DNA of 64,000 bases from Sharpea azabuensis DSM 18934. GTDB lineage: Bacteria; Bacillota_I; Bacilli_A; Erysipelotrichales; Coprobacillaceae. Where the stretch lies: the NCBI RefSeq assembly GCF_000702165.1, contig NZ_JNKU01000004.1, forward strand, positions 29,548-93,547. Reading direction: 5' to 3'. The notes under the pieces are model-generated. The model saw only the letters and a program-made list of their open reading frames with translations, did no database searches and was not told the DNA's origin. Position numbers and translations under genes: made by a program. Positions 63,715 through 64,000 of this stretch are shown in pieces. The stretch's first letter is position 1; every line of letters begins with the position of its first letter.

Positions 63715-63837
63715 AGGCGAGCAGTCCCGAGAGGGACGCAGCCGAACACTGATAACTGAACAGAAACACGTCAGATAAACAAGAAAAGACATTCGGAAGA
63801 ATGCAAGCAATAGAGAGAGCTAGATGCTCTCCATGAG

Positions 63838-64000
<163 letters not shown>

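Overview
This window looks like the replication-origin region of a low-GC Firmicute, most probably an anaerobic gut member of the Erysipelotrichia (Catenibacterium/Kandleria type). That placement is an inference from gene order, an anaerobic gene set (class III ribonucleotide reductase, a glycyl-radical lyase) and the first ~160 bases of a 16S rRNA; no search was run. Replication diverges from oriC (about 2.9-4.7 kb). To the left on the minus strand lie dnaA, dnaN, a membrane-anchored EEP-family phosphatase, an S4 protein and recF (cut by the window edge). To the right on the plus strand lie rpmH, rnpA, yidC, khpB (jag), an MFS transporter and mnmE. The window ends in a promoter, leader and 5' end of an rRNA operon.

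9.4-17.4 kb holds small membrane proteins, a free-standing PRD protein with a cre-like site, a membrane metallophosphoesterase, and a lysine-riboswitch operon: a free ACT-domain aspartokinase regulatory subunit, dapA, dapB, lysA. A DeoR regulator follows.

17.5-31.1 kb is the accessory part. It holds rpoN (sigma-54), a decayed transposase, a LevR-type activator, and a mannose-family PTS (EIIA, B, C, D) behind -24/-12 promoters, followed by a FrlB/GfrF-like deglycase and a HAD phosphatase. The set points to uptake of Amadori or Heyns sugar-amine compounds. Next come a broken winged-helix gene, an intact IS30 element, an AbiE (type IV) toxin-antitoxin pair whose promoter sits inside a perfect inverted repeat, and a small frameshifted membrane gene.

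31.2-36.5 kb is a glycyl-radical enzyme locus (divergent activase; lyase, fructose-6-phosphate aldolase-like protein, glycerol dehydrogenase-like protein). It may convert 1,5-anhydroglucitol-6-phosphate, or be a glycerol/propanediol route. It shares an operator-like 12-mer with the distant DeoR gene. Behind it is a possible small RNA with four UUCCCAA loop motifs. A cystine-type ABC transporter and an alpha/beta hydrolase follow.

41.1-50.6 kb is a long colinear block: tsaC, rpiB, glyA, upp and the complete F1Fo ATP synthase, whose c subunit has two carboxylates in the positions expected for a sodium-coupled rotor. Then come mrp, an aldehyde dehydrogenase and a TPP-riboswitch thiamin salvage operon (thiM, thiE, HAD phosphatase, thiD, cytX), divergent from a T-box-controlled metG. 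The right end holds a MarR-NrdG fusion and an NrdD-glutaredoxin fusion, which together form the anaerobic ribonucleotide reductase system.
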